Shown here: positions 34,914-43,310 of the stretch, piece by piece | How the letters are laid out: each line of letters begins with the position of its first letter | Position numbering within the stretch: the stretch's first letter is position 1 | Source of the DNA: Paracoccus isoporae | Lineage (GTDB): Bacteria; Pseudomonadota; Alphaproteobacteria; Rhodobacterales; Rhodobacteraceae | DNA: 64,000 nucleotides | Reading direction: 5' to 3' | NCBI RefSeq assembly: GCF_900101865.1 | Contig: NZ_FNAH01000012.1 | Location: 28,793 to 92,792 of the forward strand | The notes under the pieces: model-generated | Databases searched by the model: none | The model's input: the letters and a program-made list of their open reading frames with translations, nothing else | Told to the model about the DNA's origin: nothing | Position numbers and translations under genes: made by a program

Positions 34914-35117
34914 TCATGAGCCGATGAAGAAAAGGCGGGCGAGGGCGGCGCCGCCGCCCATGACGGCCGCGGCGGCCAGGAAGGGGGCAAGGAAGGTGCT
35001 GACCTTGATCTGCTTGCCTTCGGCCAGCAGTTTCGACATTTCGGCCTGAAGCTTTGCGGTGTTCGCATTCAGGTTTGCGATTTCGGCTTCGTGCTTGATT
35101 GCGTCGGCGTCGGTCAT
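34914..35117 (-). CDS. Small membrane-anchored coiled-coil protein, 67 aa
   Basis: MTDADAIKHEAEIANLNANTAKLQAEMSKLLAEGKQ is a short coiled coil (blocks AEIANLNANTAKLQAEM), followed by one membrane helix (STFLAPFLAAAAVMGGGAAL) and RLFFIGS. The ATG at 35117 has an AAGGAG site. Function unknown; it resembles small plasmid membrane proteins. Confidence 0.72.
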   Translation of the reverse strand: MTDADAIKHEAEIANLNANTAKLQAEMSKLLAEGKQIKVSTFLAPFLAAAAVMGGGAALARLFFIGS

Positions 35118-35497
35118 GAATGGTCTCCTTGATGGTAATATAGGATGAAACCGTGTCCCGCGAAAGGCAAATGCCCGCCGCGCACGGTCGCCGGCAGACG
35201 GACATGCGAGGTCAGGGACGCCCGGCACGGGCGCTTGCAAGCCGGGCTTGCCCGGCGCCGTCCTTGAACCGCATGGTAGAATGACAAGACCGTATGTGGT
35301 GTGCTGCCCGGCCCTGGCCGGCGCGGCAGCGACGGCCAGGTTAACAGCCGGGCGCGATCTTTGATGATGGGCTGGCGATCGCCGCGCGAAGCGCGGCTCG
35401 GCCCGAAGGGCCGGCCCGGATTTTGGGGTGGTTGGCTTCGACGACCAGCCCGAAATCCGGGCAAACGGTGACAGCCAGAACTTGAGAGGATGCAGTA
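35118..35497. other. Intergenic region with several short hairpins
   Basis: 380 bp between divergent small genes. Palindromes include cgccgcgcgaagcgcgg, ggcccgaagggcc, and cccggattt...aaatccggg arms. No supported frame. Promoters for the flanking genes must lie here. Confidence 0.5.
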
Positions 35498-35905
35498 ATG
35501 AGCGGCGGATGGGTCAAGACAGTGGTGATGATGACAGGGCTGGCCCTGGCTGTCACCGGCTGTCGGGCACCAGTGGGCGTTGACCCTGCCGAAATTCAGG
35601 TAGTCGACGGGGACACGATCCGATGGCAGGGTCAGCGTATCCGGCTGCAAGGACTGGATAGCCCCGAACTGTTCAGCCCGCAATGTCAGGCCGAACTGGC
35701 GGCAGCGCGGGCGGCAAGGGATGCGCTGCGCGAGCGCCTCGCTGCCGCGCAGCGGGCAGAATTGAGGATCGCGCCGGAACTGGACCGATATGGGCGCGGT
35801 CTGGCAAGGCTCGCCCTTGATGGCGAGGACGTGGCAAGGGCAATGATCCGTGCGGGACATGCGCGGCGATATGAGGGCGGCGCCCGGCCCGGATGGTGTG
35901 GCTAA
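35498..35905 (+). CDS. Staphylococcal nuclease-like (SNase) lipoprotein
   Basis: A 135-residue exported nuclease-like protein. The N-terminus has a signal segment with a lipobox LAVTGC (Cys near residue 22). The SNase fold follows: IQVVDGDTIRWQGQRIRLQGLDSPE with the family Asp and Arg, and ELDRYGRGLARLALDGEDVARAMI. It would act in the periplasm. SNase-type proteins are common on conjugative plasmids; role uncertain. The end overlaps the convergent gene by 4 bp. Confidence 0.88.
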   Translation: MSGGWVKTVVMMTGLALAVTGCRAPVGVDPAEIQVVDGDTIRWQGQRIRLQGLDSPELFSPQCQAELAAARAARDALRERLAAAQRAELRIAPELDRYGRGLARLALDGEDVARAMIRAGHARRYEGGARPGWCG

Positions 35906-36135
35906 TCGCGAATGCGGCCGCGAGGGTCGATTTGCCAGCCGGTAGCGGTGCGCAATATGCTGGCGGTGTCGCCATGCTGAGCGATGAACACGCGGTCGGC
36001 CTCGGCCTTTCGACCCTGATGAAGATCGCTCGCGCGGTGGCCACTTGGGCCGCTGCACCAGGCACCGGGCGGCTTACCGCAGGTCGGGCACGCCACGGCC
36101 AGAACCGGTTGACGATGAGTGGTAGAGTCGGGCAT
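35902..36135 (-). CDS. Small zinc-finger-like protein, 77 aa
   Basis: MPDSTTHRQPVLAVACPTCGKPPGAWCSGPSGHRASDLHQGRKAEADRVF contains a CPTC...WC..H...H arrangement (cited by blocks ACPTCGKPPGAWC and GHRASDLHQGRK) that probably binds zinc. The ATG at 36135 has a GGGAG site. The composite transposon starts 45 bp upstream of it, so its native promoter has been replaced or separated. Confidence 0.75.
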   Translation of the reverse strand: MPDSTTHRQPVLAVACPTCGKPPGAWCSGPSGHRASDLHQGRKAEADRVFIAQHGDTASILRTATGWQIDPRGRIRD

Positions 36136-36170
36136 CGTAAAAATCTCCCTGTTCGGACAGACTGGCAGGG

Positions 36171-36179
36171 GCGGCGCAA
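36171..36179. repeat. Left 9-bp target-site duplication of the composite transposon
   Basis: gcggcgcaa immediately left of the first IS copy is repeated at 40183-40191 immediately right of the second copy. The inner flanks (37556-37564 and 38798-38806) do not match each other or it. Confidence 0.85.
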
Positions 36180-37555
36180 GAGTAACGCGCGAAAGTTGGT
36201 GATGCCCTGAGGGGCGGCATATCATGGCGGTGTTCAGACGCCGTCAATTCTCAGCCGAGAAAGGGATATGCCACATGTCGGAGACTACCATCAGCACGCT
36301 GCCCGATCCATCGGGGTTTTCGCCGGATCCGCTGACGGACCTCATCCGGGAGGGTGCGCGCAAGCTTATCGAACAAGCGGTTGAGGCCGAGTTGGCAACG
36401 CTCCTCGCCGCGTTCGCTGAGGAAAGGCTCGATGACGGCCGGGCCAGGCTGGTGCGGCACGGACATTTGCCGGAGCGCGAAATCCTGACCGGGATCGGTC
36501 CGGTCGCCTTGAAGGTGCCGCGGGTGCGGGATCGCAAGCCGGGAGCGGAGAGGATCTCCTTCACGCCCAGCATCCTGCCGCGCTACCTGCGCAAGGCCAA
36601 ATCGGTCGAGGAACTGCTGCCCTGGCTCTACCTCAAGGGGGTCTCCACCGGCGATTTCGGCGAGGCGCTGGCCGCCCTGCTGGGGCCGGACGCCAAGGAC
36701 CTGTCGGCCAAGACCGTCACCCGCCTGAAAGCCAACTGGTGGTCCGAATACGAGGCTTGGGAGAAGCGCGACCTCGGAACCCGGCGGTTCCTCTACATCT
36801 GGGCCGACGGTGTCTACTTCAAGCCGCGCATGGCCGAGGAAAAGCAATGCGTTCTGGTCATCGTCGGGGCGGATGAATACGGCCGGAAGGAACTGCTGGC
36901 CATGACCGACGGCTTCCGCGAGAGCACCCAGAGTTGGCGCGAGGTGCTGCTCGATCTCAAGCGGCGCGGCCTCACGCAGGATCCCAAGCTCGCGATCGGC
37001 GACGGTGCCCTCGGCTTCTGGACGGCCCTGCGCGAAGTCTTCCCCACGACGCAGGAGCAGCGGTGCTGGCTGCACAAGACCATGAACGTGCTGAACGCGC
37101 TGCCGAAATCGGCGCAGGCCAGGGCCAAAGGACACCTGCACGACATCTGGCAGGCCGGAACAAAGGCCGAAGCCAACGTCGCCTTCAACTTCTTCGTCGA
37201 AACCTACGGCGTGAAATGGGACAAGGCGGTGGCCAACCTGGTCAAGGACCGGGACGCGCTGCTGACCCTCTACGACTATCCGGCCGAGCACTGGAAACAT
37301 ATCCGGACGTCAAATCCGATCGAGAGCACCTTCGCCACCGTCCGGCACCGCACCCGGCGAACCAAGGGCTGCCTGAGCCGAAAGACCGGGCTCGCCATGG
37401 CCTTCCGGCTGATGATGTCGGCGCAGAAGAAATGGCGGAGGCTCGACGGCCGGAACCGCCTGCCGGAGGTCATCAGCGGGGTTGAGTTCCGCGACGGCGT
37501 CCGCCACATTCAAGCTGCCGCCTGATCAAGCGTCACCAACTTTCGAGCATATCTC
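36180..37555 (+). mobile_element. IS256-family insertion sequence, left copy
   Basis: Ends carry imperfect inverted repeats: gag...cgaaagttggtgatg on the left and the complement of gtcaccaactttcgagcatatctc on the right, sharing cgaaagttggtga. It matches the right copy essentially base for base; one difference is seen at the ninth base of the left end (c versus g). Confidence 0.9.
36275..37525 (+). CDS. IS256-family (mutator-type) transposase, copy 1
   Basis: A 416-residue DDE transposase from ATG 36275 (AAGGGA site); the frame can be read from 36224. Family blocks: LLPWLYLKGVSTGDFGEAL, the first catalytic Asp in YIWADGVYFKPR, the second in LAIGDGALGFW, and CWLHKTMNVLNALP followed by the Glu in TSNPIESTFATVRHRT. 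Length fits IS256 transposases. Identical to the copy at 38902. Confidence 0.95.
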   Translation: MSETTISTLPDPSGFSPDPLTDLIREGARKLIEQAVEAELATLLAAFAEERLDDGRARLVRHGHLPEREILTGIGPVALKVPRVRDRKPGAERISFTPSILPRYLRKAKSVEELLPWLYLKGVSTGDFGEALAALLGPDAKDLSAKTVTRLKANWWSEYEAWEKRDLGTRRFLYIWADGVYFKPRMAEEKQCVLVIVGADEYGRKELLAMTDGFRESTQSWREVLLDLKRRGLTQDPKLAIGDGALGFWTALREVFPTTQEQRCWLHKTMNVLNALPKSAQARAKGHLHDIWQAGTKAEANVAFNFFVETYGVKWDKAVANLVKDRDALLTLYDYPAEHWKHIRTSNPIESTFATVRHRTRRTKGCLSRKTGLAMAFRLMMSAQKKWRRLDGRNRLPEVISGVEFRDGVRHIQAAA

Positions 37556-37704
37556 GGGGCATAAAGGACCATTTCTGTCAGCGACGATAATGACTGTTAA
37601 GGTGGACTAAAAGTCGGTGATGCGCTAACCCGTTTAAGTGAGGCGGATGGAGCGTACGATGCCCCCATCACATAAGCGAAGCTATAGATAAAAAGATCTG
37701 GATT

Positions 37705-38760
37705 ATGCCTTTCCTATATATCTACGCTGCGTCTGATTTCAGCACGGGAGTACCAGATGAGTTTCGGGGTGCTGCTTCGGGTCGTCCACCCTTCACACTT
37801 ACACTTAGCCCTGGTGCTTCACCGACGACTGTGGAAGTCGATGATACCGACGGTCAAATAGATGAAATTACAGGCACGGGCCCACAAACATTTACTAACG
37901 ATGTAACAATTGGCGGAGTCCTCTATCCTGCGGGAACGACCTACCACGCCGCATATGACCTTCTAAACAGCTCTAACGGGCATAAAATAACCACCATAAC
38001 GCTCGGGGGCGATGGTACCGAGCAGGGCGCAATTCAGGCGCTTATTTCATCGGTCCCGCTGCAGGATGGAACCTCGTATACTTTCGATCAGGAACGCACG
38101 TCATACCAGCGCACTGACAATACCTATGATACTTATGAGGCCGCACCCTGCTTCACGCGTGGCACGCTAATTGAGACTGACCGCGGCGCTATAGCTGTTG
38201 AGGATCTGTCGGAAGATGATCTGGTTGTCACGCGTGATAACGGGCTTCAGCCGATCCGTTGGATTGGCTCACAACGCTTAGGTGCAGATCGTTTGAAGGT
38301 AAACGAGAAGCTTCGACCGATCCGAATCCAGCGTCATGCTCTTGGAACCAACACTCCCTCAGCGGACCTGATCGTGTCACCCCAGCACCGAATCTTGGTA
38401 AGCTCGAAAATTGCGCAAAAAATGTTTGGAACCAACGAAGTCCTGGTTGCTGCCAAACAGCTTTGCCAAGTGGATGGTATCGACACCGCATATGATCTGG
38501 ACGAAGTGGAATACTTCCATATCCTCTTTGATCGGCATGAGGTTGTGATCTCAAATGGCGCCGAGACTGAGTCTCTCTATACTGGCCCTCAAGCACTCAA
38601 ATCGGTGGGTGAAGCTGCACTGGAAGAGATCTTCACGATCTTCCCGGAACTGAAGGACCACGATTATACCCCCGTGCCAGCCCGCACCTTTGCAAGTGGC
38701 CGTATGGGTCGCAAACTGGCCATGAGGCACAAGAAGAACGCAAAACCACTGGTGAGCTAA
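37705..38760 (+). CDS. Hint-domain (hedgehog/intein-like) protein, transposon cargo
   Basis: A 351-residue protein. Residues 1-145 are Thr/Gly/Asp-rich and beta-like. The Hint domain starts with the nucleophile Cys in APCFTRGTLIETDRGAIAVEDL (near residue 150) and continues IVSPQHRILVSS and EYFHILFDRHEVVISNG. Such Hint proteins are frequent in Rhodobacterales and are thought to self-process or to be secreted; no signal peptide is obvious. Lower GC than neighbours suggests separate origin. Only gene between the IS copies. Confidence 0.88.
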   Translation: MPFLYIYAASDFSTGVPDEFRGAASGRPPFTLTLSPGASPTTVEVDDTDGQIDEITGTGPQTFTNDVTIGGVLYPAGTTYHAAYDLLNSSNGHKITTITLGGDGTEQGAIQALISSVPLQDGTSYTFDQERTSYQRTDNTYDTYEAAPCFTRGTLIETDRGAIAVEDLSEDDLVVTRDNGLQPIRWIGSQRLGADRLKVNEKLRPIRIQRHALGTNTPSADLIVSPQHRILVSSKIAQKMFGTNEVLVAAKQLCQVDGIDTAYDLDEVEYFHILFDRHEVVISNGAETESLYTGPQALKSVGEAALEEIFTIFPELKDHDYTPVPARTFASGRMGRKLAMRHKKNAKPLVS

Positions 38761-38806
38761 CAGATACCTAGTAAGTTTTAATGAGTGCGGCCGGCCCCCA
38801 AGGGCC

Positions 38807-40182
38807 GAGTAACGGGCGAAAGTTGGTGATGCCCTGAGGGGCGGCATATCATGGCGGTGTTCAGACGCCGTCAATTCTCAGCCGAGAAAGGGATATGCCA
38901 CATGTCGGAGACTACCATCAGCACGCTGCCCGATCCATCGGGGTTTTCGCCGGATCCGCTGACGGACCTCATCCGGGAGGGTGCGCGCAAGCTTATCGAA
39001 CAAGCGGTTGAGGCCGAGTTGGCAACGCTCCTCGCCGCGTTCGCTGAGGAAAGGCTCGATGACGGCCGGGCCAGGCTGGTGCGGCACGGACATTTGCCGG
39101 AGCGCGAAATCCTGACCGGGATCGGTCCGGTCGCCTTGAAGGTGCCGCGGGTGCGGGATCGCAAGCCGGGAGCGGAGAGGATCTCCTTCACGCCCAGCAT
39201 CCTGCCGCGCTACCTGCGCAAGGCCAAATCGGTCGAGGAACTGCTGCCCTGGCTCTACCTCAAGGGGGTCTCCACCGGCGATTTCGGCGAGGCGCTGGCC
39301 GCCCTGCTGGGGCCGGACGCCAAGGACCTGTCGGCCAAGACCGTCACCCGCCTGAAAGCCAACTGGTGGTCCGAATACGAGGCTTGGGAGAAGCGCGACC
39401 TCGGAACCCGGCGGTTCCTCTACATCTGGGCCGACGGTGTCTACTTCAAGCCGCGCATGGCCGAGGAAAAGCAATGCGTTCTGGTCATCGTCGGGGCGGA
39501 TGAATACGGCCGGAAGGAACTGCTGGCCATGACCGACGGCTTCCGCGAGAGCACCCAGAGTTGGCGCGAGGTGCTGCTCGATCTCAAGCGGCGCGGCCTC
39601 ACGCAGGATCCCAAGCTCGCGATCGGCGACGGTGCCCTCGGCTTCTGGACGGCCCTGCGCGAAGTCTTCCCCACGACGCAGGAGCAGCGGTGCTGGCTGC
39701 ACAAGACCATGAACGTGCTGAACGCGCTGCCGAAATCGGCGCAGGCCAGGGCCAAAGGACACCTGCACGACATCTGGCAGGCCGGAACAAAGGCCGAAGC
39801 CAACGTCGCCTTCAACTTCTTCGTCGAAACCTACGGCGTGAAATGGGACAAGGCGGTGGCCAACCTGGTCAAGGACCGGGACGCGCTGCTGACCCTCTAC
39901 GACTATCCGGCCGAGCACTGGAAACATATCCGGACGTCAAATCCGATCGAGAGCACCTTCGCCACCGTCCGGCACCGCACCCGGCGAACCAAGGGCTGCC
40001 TGAGCCGAAAGACCGGGCTCGCCATGGCCTTCCGGCTGATGATGTCGGCGCAGAAGAAATGGCGGAGGCTCGACGGCCGGAACCGCCTGCCGGAGGTCAT
40101 CAGCGGGGTTGAGTTCCGCGACGGCGTCCGCCACATTCAAGCTGCCGCCTGATCAAGCGTCACCAACTTTCGAGCATATCTC
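38807..40182 (+). mobile_element. IS256-family insertion sequence, right copy
   Basis: Same length, orientation and sequence as the left copy. Its right end is followed directly by the target duplication gcggcgcaa (40183-40191) and then by gccgccccgccttttc, the second arm of a split terminator. Confidence 0.9.
38902..40152 (+). CDS. IS256-family transposase, copy 2
   Basis: 416 residues, identical in sequence to the transposase at 36275-37525, with all catalytic blocks intact. Identity of both copies indicates a recent duplication, so the composite unit may still be mobile. Confidence 0.95.
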   Translation: MSETTISTLPDPSGFSPDPLTDLIREGARKLIEQAVEAELATLLAAFAEERLDDGRARLVRHGHLPEREILTGIGPVALKVPRVRDRKPGAERISFTPSILPRYLRKAKSVEELLPWLYLKGVSTGDFGEALAALLGPDAKDLSAKTVTRLKANWWSEYEAWEKRDLGTRRFLYIWADGVYFKPRMAEEKQCVLVIVGADEYGRKELLAMTDGFRESTQSWREVLLDLKRRGLTQDPKLAIGDGALGFWTALREVFPTTQEQRCWLHKTMNVLNALPKSAQARAKGHLHDIWQAGTKAEANVAFNFFVETYGVKWDKAVANLVKDRDALLTLYDYPAEHWKHIRTSNPIESTFATVRHRTRRTKGCLSRKTGLAMAFRLMMSAQKKWRRLDGRNRLPEVISGVEFRDGVRHIQAAA

Positions 40183-40191
40183 GCGGCGCAA
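40183..40191. repeat. Right 9-bp target-site duplication of the composite transposon
   Basis: gcggcgcaa, identical to 36171-36179; see the composite transposon entry. Confidence 0.85.
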
Positions 40192-40208
40192 GCCGCCCCG
40201 CCTTTTCG

Positions 40209-42077
40209 TCAGATGCAGCCGGGGCGCCATGCGTCGATCCGTGCCTTTTTCTCGACGTCGATGTGCCACGCCTTCTGATAGTCGGGATCGGTGAACAGCT
40301 TTTCGAGGGCGTCGGCCTTTGCGGACTTCTTCATCGCCTTCCACGATTTGAAGCCGTTCCCGGTCGGATTGCAGCCGGTCAGGTCCAGCATGAGGCTGTC
40401 GAGATAGTCGGCATTCACGCGCTTGAAAAAGCCCTCGGCGGTTGGGGTCCAGACTTGGCGCAGGTCGGCGCCGGTGCTGGCCTCGATGTGGTCGAACAGT
40501 GCGCTTTTCTGCATCGGATAGGGCAGGGTCCGGGCCAGCCCCTCGGTCAGTGCGGCATTGCGGGCCTTCTTGCCTTCGGCTTGGAAGTCGGTGAAGGCCG
40601 TGAGGCGTTCTTCGTCGTCAAGCCAGCGGTGATGTTCGCCGTCACCCGACAGGCGCGGCTCCGGGGTCAGGCCATTGGCCTTCTCGGGGGTGATGTTGGC
40701 GCGATCCGGGCGGATATTGAACACGCTGTCATGGCCACTTTGCGCCGACAGGCCGAAGGCCAGCAGGTCGAGAGCGAGTTCCGGCTTTGCCAGCAGCGCC
40801 GCCTGAACGGCGTGAAGGCGGGCGCGGCGCATATCCTCGACCAGTGCCGCATTATAGGGCGATTTCGGCGTGTCGTCGGCACTGCCAGCATGGCCGCTGG
40901 ACGCGGCGAAGCCGGTCAGGATTTTGGCCTCGACGGCAGCGGCGTGGTCCTCGGGGCGGACATAGCCGCGCGAGGCGTCAACCATGCCGCTGCTATTCAC
41001 ATAGACGTAAGCGCCTGCGTGCTGACGCTGTTCGTCGGTATAGTCGCCCTCGGCCAGTTCCTGCAAAGCTTCAAGTTCGGCTCCGCCTTCTTCATCAAGC
41101 GCATCGGCCTGATAGAGTTCGGCCAGTTCATCATACCGCTCGGCCTGTTCCTCGGTCAGTTCGACCTCGACCTTGTAGAGCCGCGTCAGCTTTTCGATGA
41201 TATTGTAGCTGACATAGCTTTCGGGAATGACCTCGACCCATTTCCAGCCCTCGGCCTCGATGGCGGCGGCGGCATCCTCCAGTTTCTCGGAAAACAGGCG
41301 GTCCAGCAAGTCGGGGTTTCGCAGATAGGTGCCGTTTTCCTCGAACAGATCACGGGTGACTTCGCCGCCTGCGGCGGTATAGGCATCCAGCCCGACAAAG
41401 GCAGCACGGCGGTCGGTCAGCTTGACAGCCTCCGGCTGTAACCTTGCCTTGACGCGGTGCTCGGAAGCATGAGGGTTGCCCTCAACCTCGGCCAGCACCT
41501 CAAGCGCAAGGTCAGGATCATTTGCGACGGTGAACGCTTTGGCGATATTCAGGGTGATCTTTCCCGCTTTCAAAGCGTCCAGAACCGGCGCAGGCAGGTC
41601 CGATAGGGCGAGACGGCGATAGATTGCGGCCTCGCTCGTGGCGAAGGTTTTGGCGATGGTGGGCACATCTGCGCCAGCATCCCGCATCTTGGCGAAGGCG
41701 CGGATTTCATCGGCGGGGTTCAGCGCCTCGCGGACGGCATTTTCGACATTCGCCCATGCACGGGCGGTCGCGTCGTCGGGCGCAATCCTGACGGGAATTT
41801 CGGCCAGTTCCGGGCGGCGGTCCAGCAGATCGGGCTGCTTTTCGAATGCGCGGATCAGGGCGCGAAGGCGGCGGCCCCCGGCGACGATAGCAATGCGTCC
41901 ATCGGCATCGGCAAGCCCGGCAAGGTTCTGGATCAGGCCGCAGGCAATGATGCTGTCAGCCAGCAGGTCAATGCGCTCGGCATCCGCGTCCTGACGCGGG
42001 TTCATATCCGACAGATAGAGCCGATCAAGCGGGAAATACTGGACCGGGGCGGCGACGACGTTCTTTTCGGTTTTCAT
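40209..42077 (-). CDS. ParB/Srx-domain plasmid protein (ParB-like nuclease family)
   Basis: A 622-residue protein. The N-terminal ParB-like domain shows FPLDRLYLSDMNPRQDADAERIDLLADSI, then IVAGGRRLRALIRA, followed by a helix-turn-helix region TIAKTFATSEAAIYRRLALSDLP. A long acidic C-terminal part (residues 250-620) is specific to large plasmid ParB-like proteins, which are not true partition proteins. The ATG at 42077 is preceded by gtcgcgaaaaaaggata, the same leader as the repeat A units. Such proteins are common in plasmid leading regions. Confidence 0.88.
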   Translation of the reverse strand: MKTEKNVVAAPVQYFPLDRLYLSDMNPRQDADAERIDLLADSIIACGLIQNLAGLADADGRIAIVAGGRRLRALIRAFEKQPDLLDRRPELAEIPVRIAPDDATARAWANVENAVREALNPADEIRAFAKMRDAGADVPTIAKTFATSEAAIYRRLALSDLPAPVLDALKAGKITLNIAKAFTVANDPDLALEVLAEVEGNPHASEHRVKARLQPEAVKLTDRRAAFVGLDAYTAAGGEVTRDLFEENGTYLRNPDLLDRLFSEKLEDAAAAIEAEGWKWVEVIPESYVSYNIIEKLTRLYKVEVELTEEQAERYDELAELYQADALDEEGGAELEALQELAEGDYTDEQRQHAGAYVYVNSSGMVDASRGYVRPEDHAAAVEAKILTGFAASSGHAGSADDTPKSPYNAALVEDMRRARLHAVQAALLAKPELALDLLAFGLSAQSGHDSVFNIRPDRANITPEKANGLTPEPRLSGDGEHHRWLDDEERLTAFTDFQAEGKKARNAALTEGLARTLPYPMQKSALFDHIEASTGADLRQVWTPTAEGFFKRVNADYLDSLMLDLTGCNPTGNGFKSWKAMKKSAKADALEKLFTDPDYQKAWHIDVEKKARIDAWRPGCI

Positions 42078-42119
42078 GGTGATTATCCTTTTTTCGCGAC
42101 GTTGATTTGTGCTATTGGT

Positions 42120-42146
42120 GCTCTGCCCCCTTTTGGGGGACAGAGC
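42120..42146. repeat. Hairpin in the leader of the ParB-like gene
   Basis: gctctgccccc-tttt-ggggg-a-cagagc pairs over 11 bp with one bulged base. It lies between the 35-aa ORF stop and the ParB-like start; without a T-tract on the minus strand it may act as an attenuator or processing site. Confidence 0.55.
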
Positions 42147-42152
42147 GGGCAA

Positions 42153-42260
42153 TCAGATTGCCCCGTGCTGGATCAGGAAGCGGCGTCCAATGCCAAAGGT
42201 GTCGCCCTTCCTGACAAGCGCCCATGCTTCCGCGATACGCGCTTGCAGCCATTCATCCAT
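42153..42260 (-). CDS. Very small protein, 35 aa
   Basis: ATG at 42260 follows a near-perfect aaggaggtgag ribosome site. The product is MDEWLQARIAEAWALVRKGD plus 15 residues (TFGIGRRFLIQHGAI). It lies between the DUF3768 gene and the ParB-like gene on the same strand, so it may be a real micro-protein or a leader peptide controlling the ParB-like gene. Confidence 0.55.
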   Translation of the reverse strand: MDEWLQARIAEAWALVRKGDTFGIGRRFLIQHGAI

Positions 42261-42378
42261 TCGTCTCACCTCCTTTCAGGTTCGGGATGGTGGGGGGGAC
42301 GTTGACCGCCCCTCCCCGTTGGGCCCGCTCGACAGGCCAGCCTCGGCCCGCACTGAGCGGAGCGGGCCGATCCGGGGG

Positions 42379-42846
42379 TCAGTATTCTGACGGCAAGAGG
42401 ATGGTGACGAGGCGGCGGGTCTGCGCGAGATCGCAGGGCGCTTCGGAACCGCCGTCAAAGTCGTTGTTGTACAGGTCGATCTTCCACCAGACCTTCGTGC
42501 CGTTGACGCTCACGGCCCCGAAATCACGCGCGCCCCAAGGGTCATTGGCCTCGCTGAAAACCGTGTCTTTGGCGACAGAGACATAGGCGGCGGTTTCAAA
42601 ATCGCGTCCCATGGCACGAACGCCCGGCGTGCTGACGATCCGGCCAAGCATGTCGCGGGGCAGGCCAGCGATCATCCCCTTGCGGAAAGCGTCGTTCTGC
42701 TGCGCGATCAGGTGGGTTTCCACGGTCGGAAACTCGCGGGCAGCCCCGGTATGTCCGCAGGCCGGGCATTGCGACGGCTGGTGCTGGACATCGAAATTGT
42801 GGCTGCACTTGCGGCAGGTGTAGGTCTGTTTATCGGCATCGAGCAT
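42379..42846 (-). CDS. DUF3768 protein with N-terminal zinc ribbon
   Basis: A 155-residue protein. The N-terminus has a four-Cys zinc ribbon (YTCRKCSHNF and SQCPACGH). The rest is DUF3768: FRKGMIAGLPRDMLGRIVSTPG and VWWKIDLYNNDFDGGSEAP, ending TILLPSEY. DUF3768 is plasmid-associated and of unknown function. The start at 42846 uses the AAAAAAGGAGAG site at the end of repeat A3. Confidence 0.87.
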   Translation of the reverse strand: MLDADKQTYTCRKCSHNFDVQHQPSQCPACGHTGAAREFPTVETHLIAQQNDAFRKGMIAGLPRDMLGRIVSTPGVRAMGRDFETAAYVSVAKDTVFSEANDPWGARDFGAVSVNGTKVWWKIDLYNNDFDGGSEAPCDLAQTRRLVTILLPSEY

Positions 42847-42852
42847 GCTGCT

Positions 42853-43222
42853 CTCCTTTTTTCGCGACATTCCCGCCTTGGTCTTTTGCCTCGGTCGGGG
42901 TGCCCATAATGGGCGAAGGTTTCAGGCGAGAAGCGCGCAGCGCGCCCTCTCCTGAAGCCTTGCCAGGTGGCGAACCGGGTCGGTGAATTTCCAAGGGCGG
43001 CGCAGCCGGGACCGGAGCCACGCGCAGCTGCACGAAACCGAAGCCGTCAGGCGCAGGTGGAGGAAGCGAGCATGGCGAGGACCCACCCCTTGGAAAGAGG
43101 GCCGGAACAGGCCCTCAATCCAGGACGCGACGCGCGCCAGCGTGACGTGGCCCAGGCAAAGCCGGGGCGTTCGGCCCTGGCCGAATCCCCCGGCCGACAG
43201 CAGCCCGCGCATCAGCGCGGCT
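42853..43222. repeat. Long direct repeat A, copy 3 (upstream of DUF3768 gene)
   Basis: 370 bp matching copies 1 and 2. It carries small indels (for example gccgtcaggcgcagg where copy 2 has gccgcaggcgcagg), which break the open frame seen across copies 1 and 2 but keep the hairpins. It forms the complete upstream region of the 42846 gene. Confidence 0.95.
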
Positions 43223-43273
43223 TCAACATCCTGATCAGCGATAATCGTGGGGTGCGGCGGTGGATCAATCGAC

Positions 43274-43310
43274 CCCGCGCCAGTGACCGTCACCCGGATG
43301 GGCCGAGGCG
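43274..43310. repeat. Repeat B, partial copy 3
   Basis: cgcgccagtgaccgtcaccc and the following ggatgggccgaggcg match the first ~37 bp of repeat B, 52 bp beyond repeat A3, the same spacing as in copy 1. The remaining DNA to 43562 shows no supported gene. Confidence 0.75.

Larger units (their letters stand above)
36180..40182. mobile_element. Composite transposon: two IS256-family copies flanking a Hint-domain gene
   Basis: Two IS copies of about 1376 bp in direct orientation (36180-37555 and 38807-40182) enclose 1251 bp carrying one gene. The 9-bp duplication gcggcgcaa occurs only at the outer ends, so the 4-kb unit moved as a whole. Removing it with one duplication restores ggggcggc-gcaa-gccgcccc, a complete terminator stem-loop downstream of the ParB-like gene. 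Confidence 0.85.

Noticed and set aside
36251..37300. 349-residue antisense ORF in each IS256-type copy
   Set aside because: Shadow of the transposase on the opposite strand, a common effect of high GC content.
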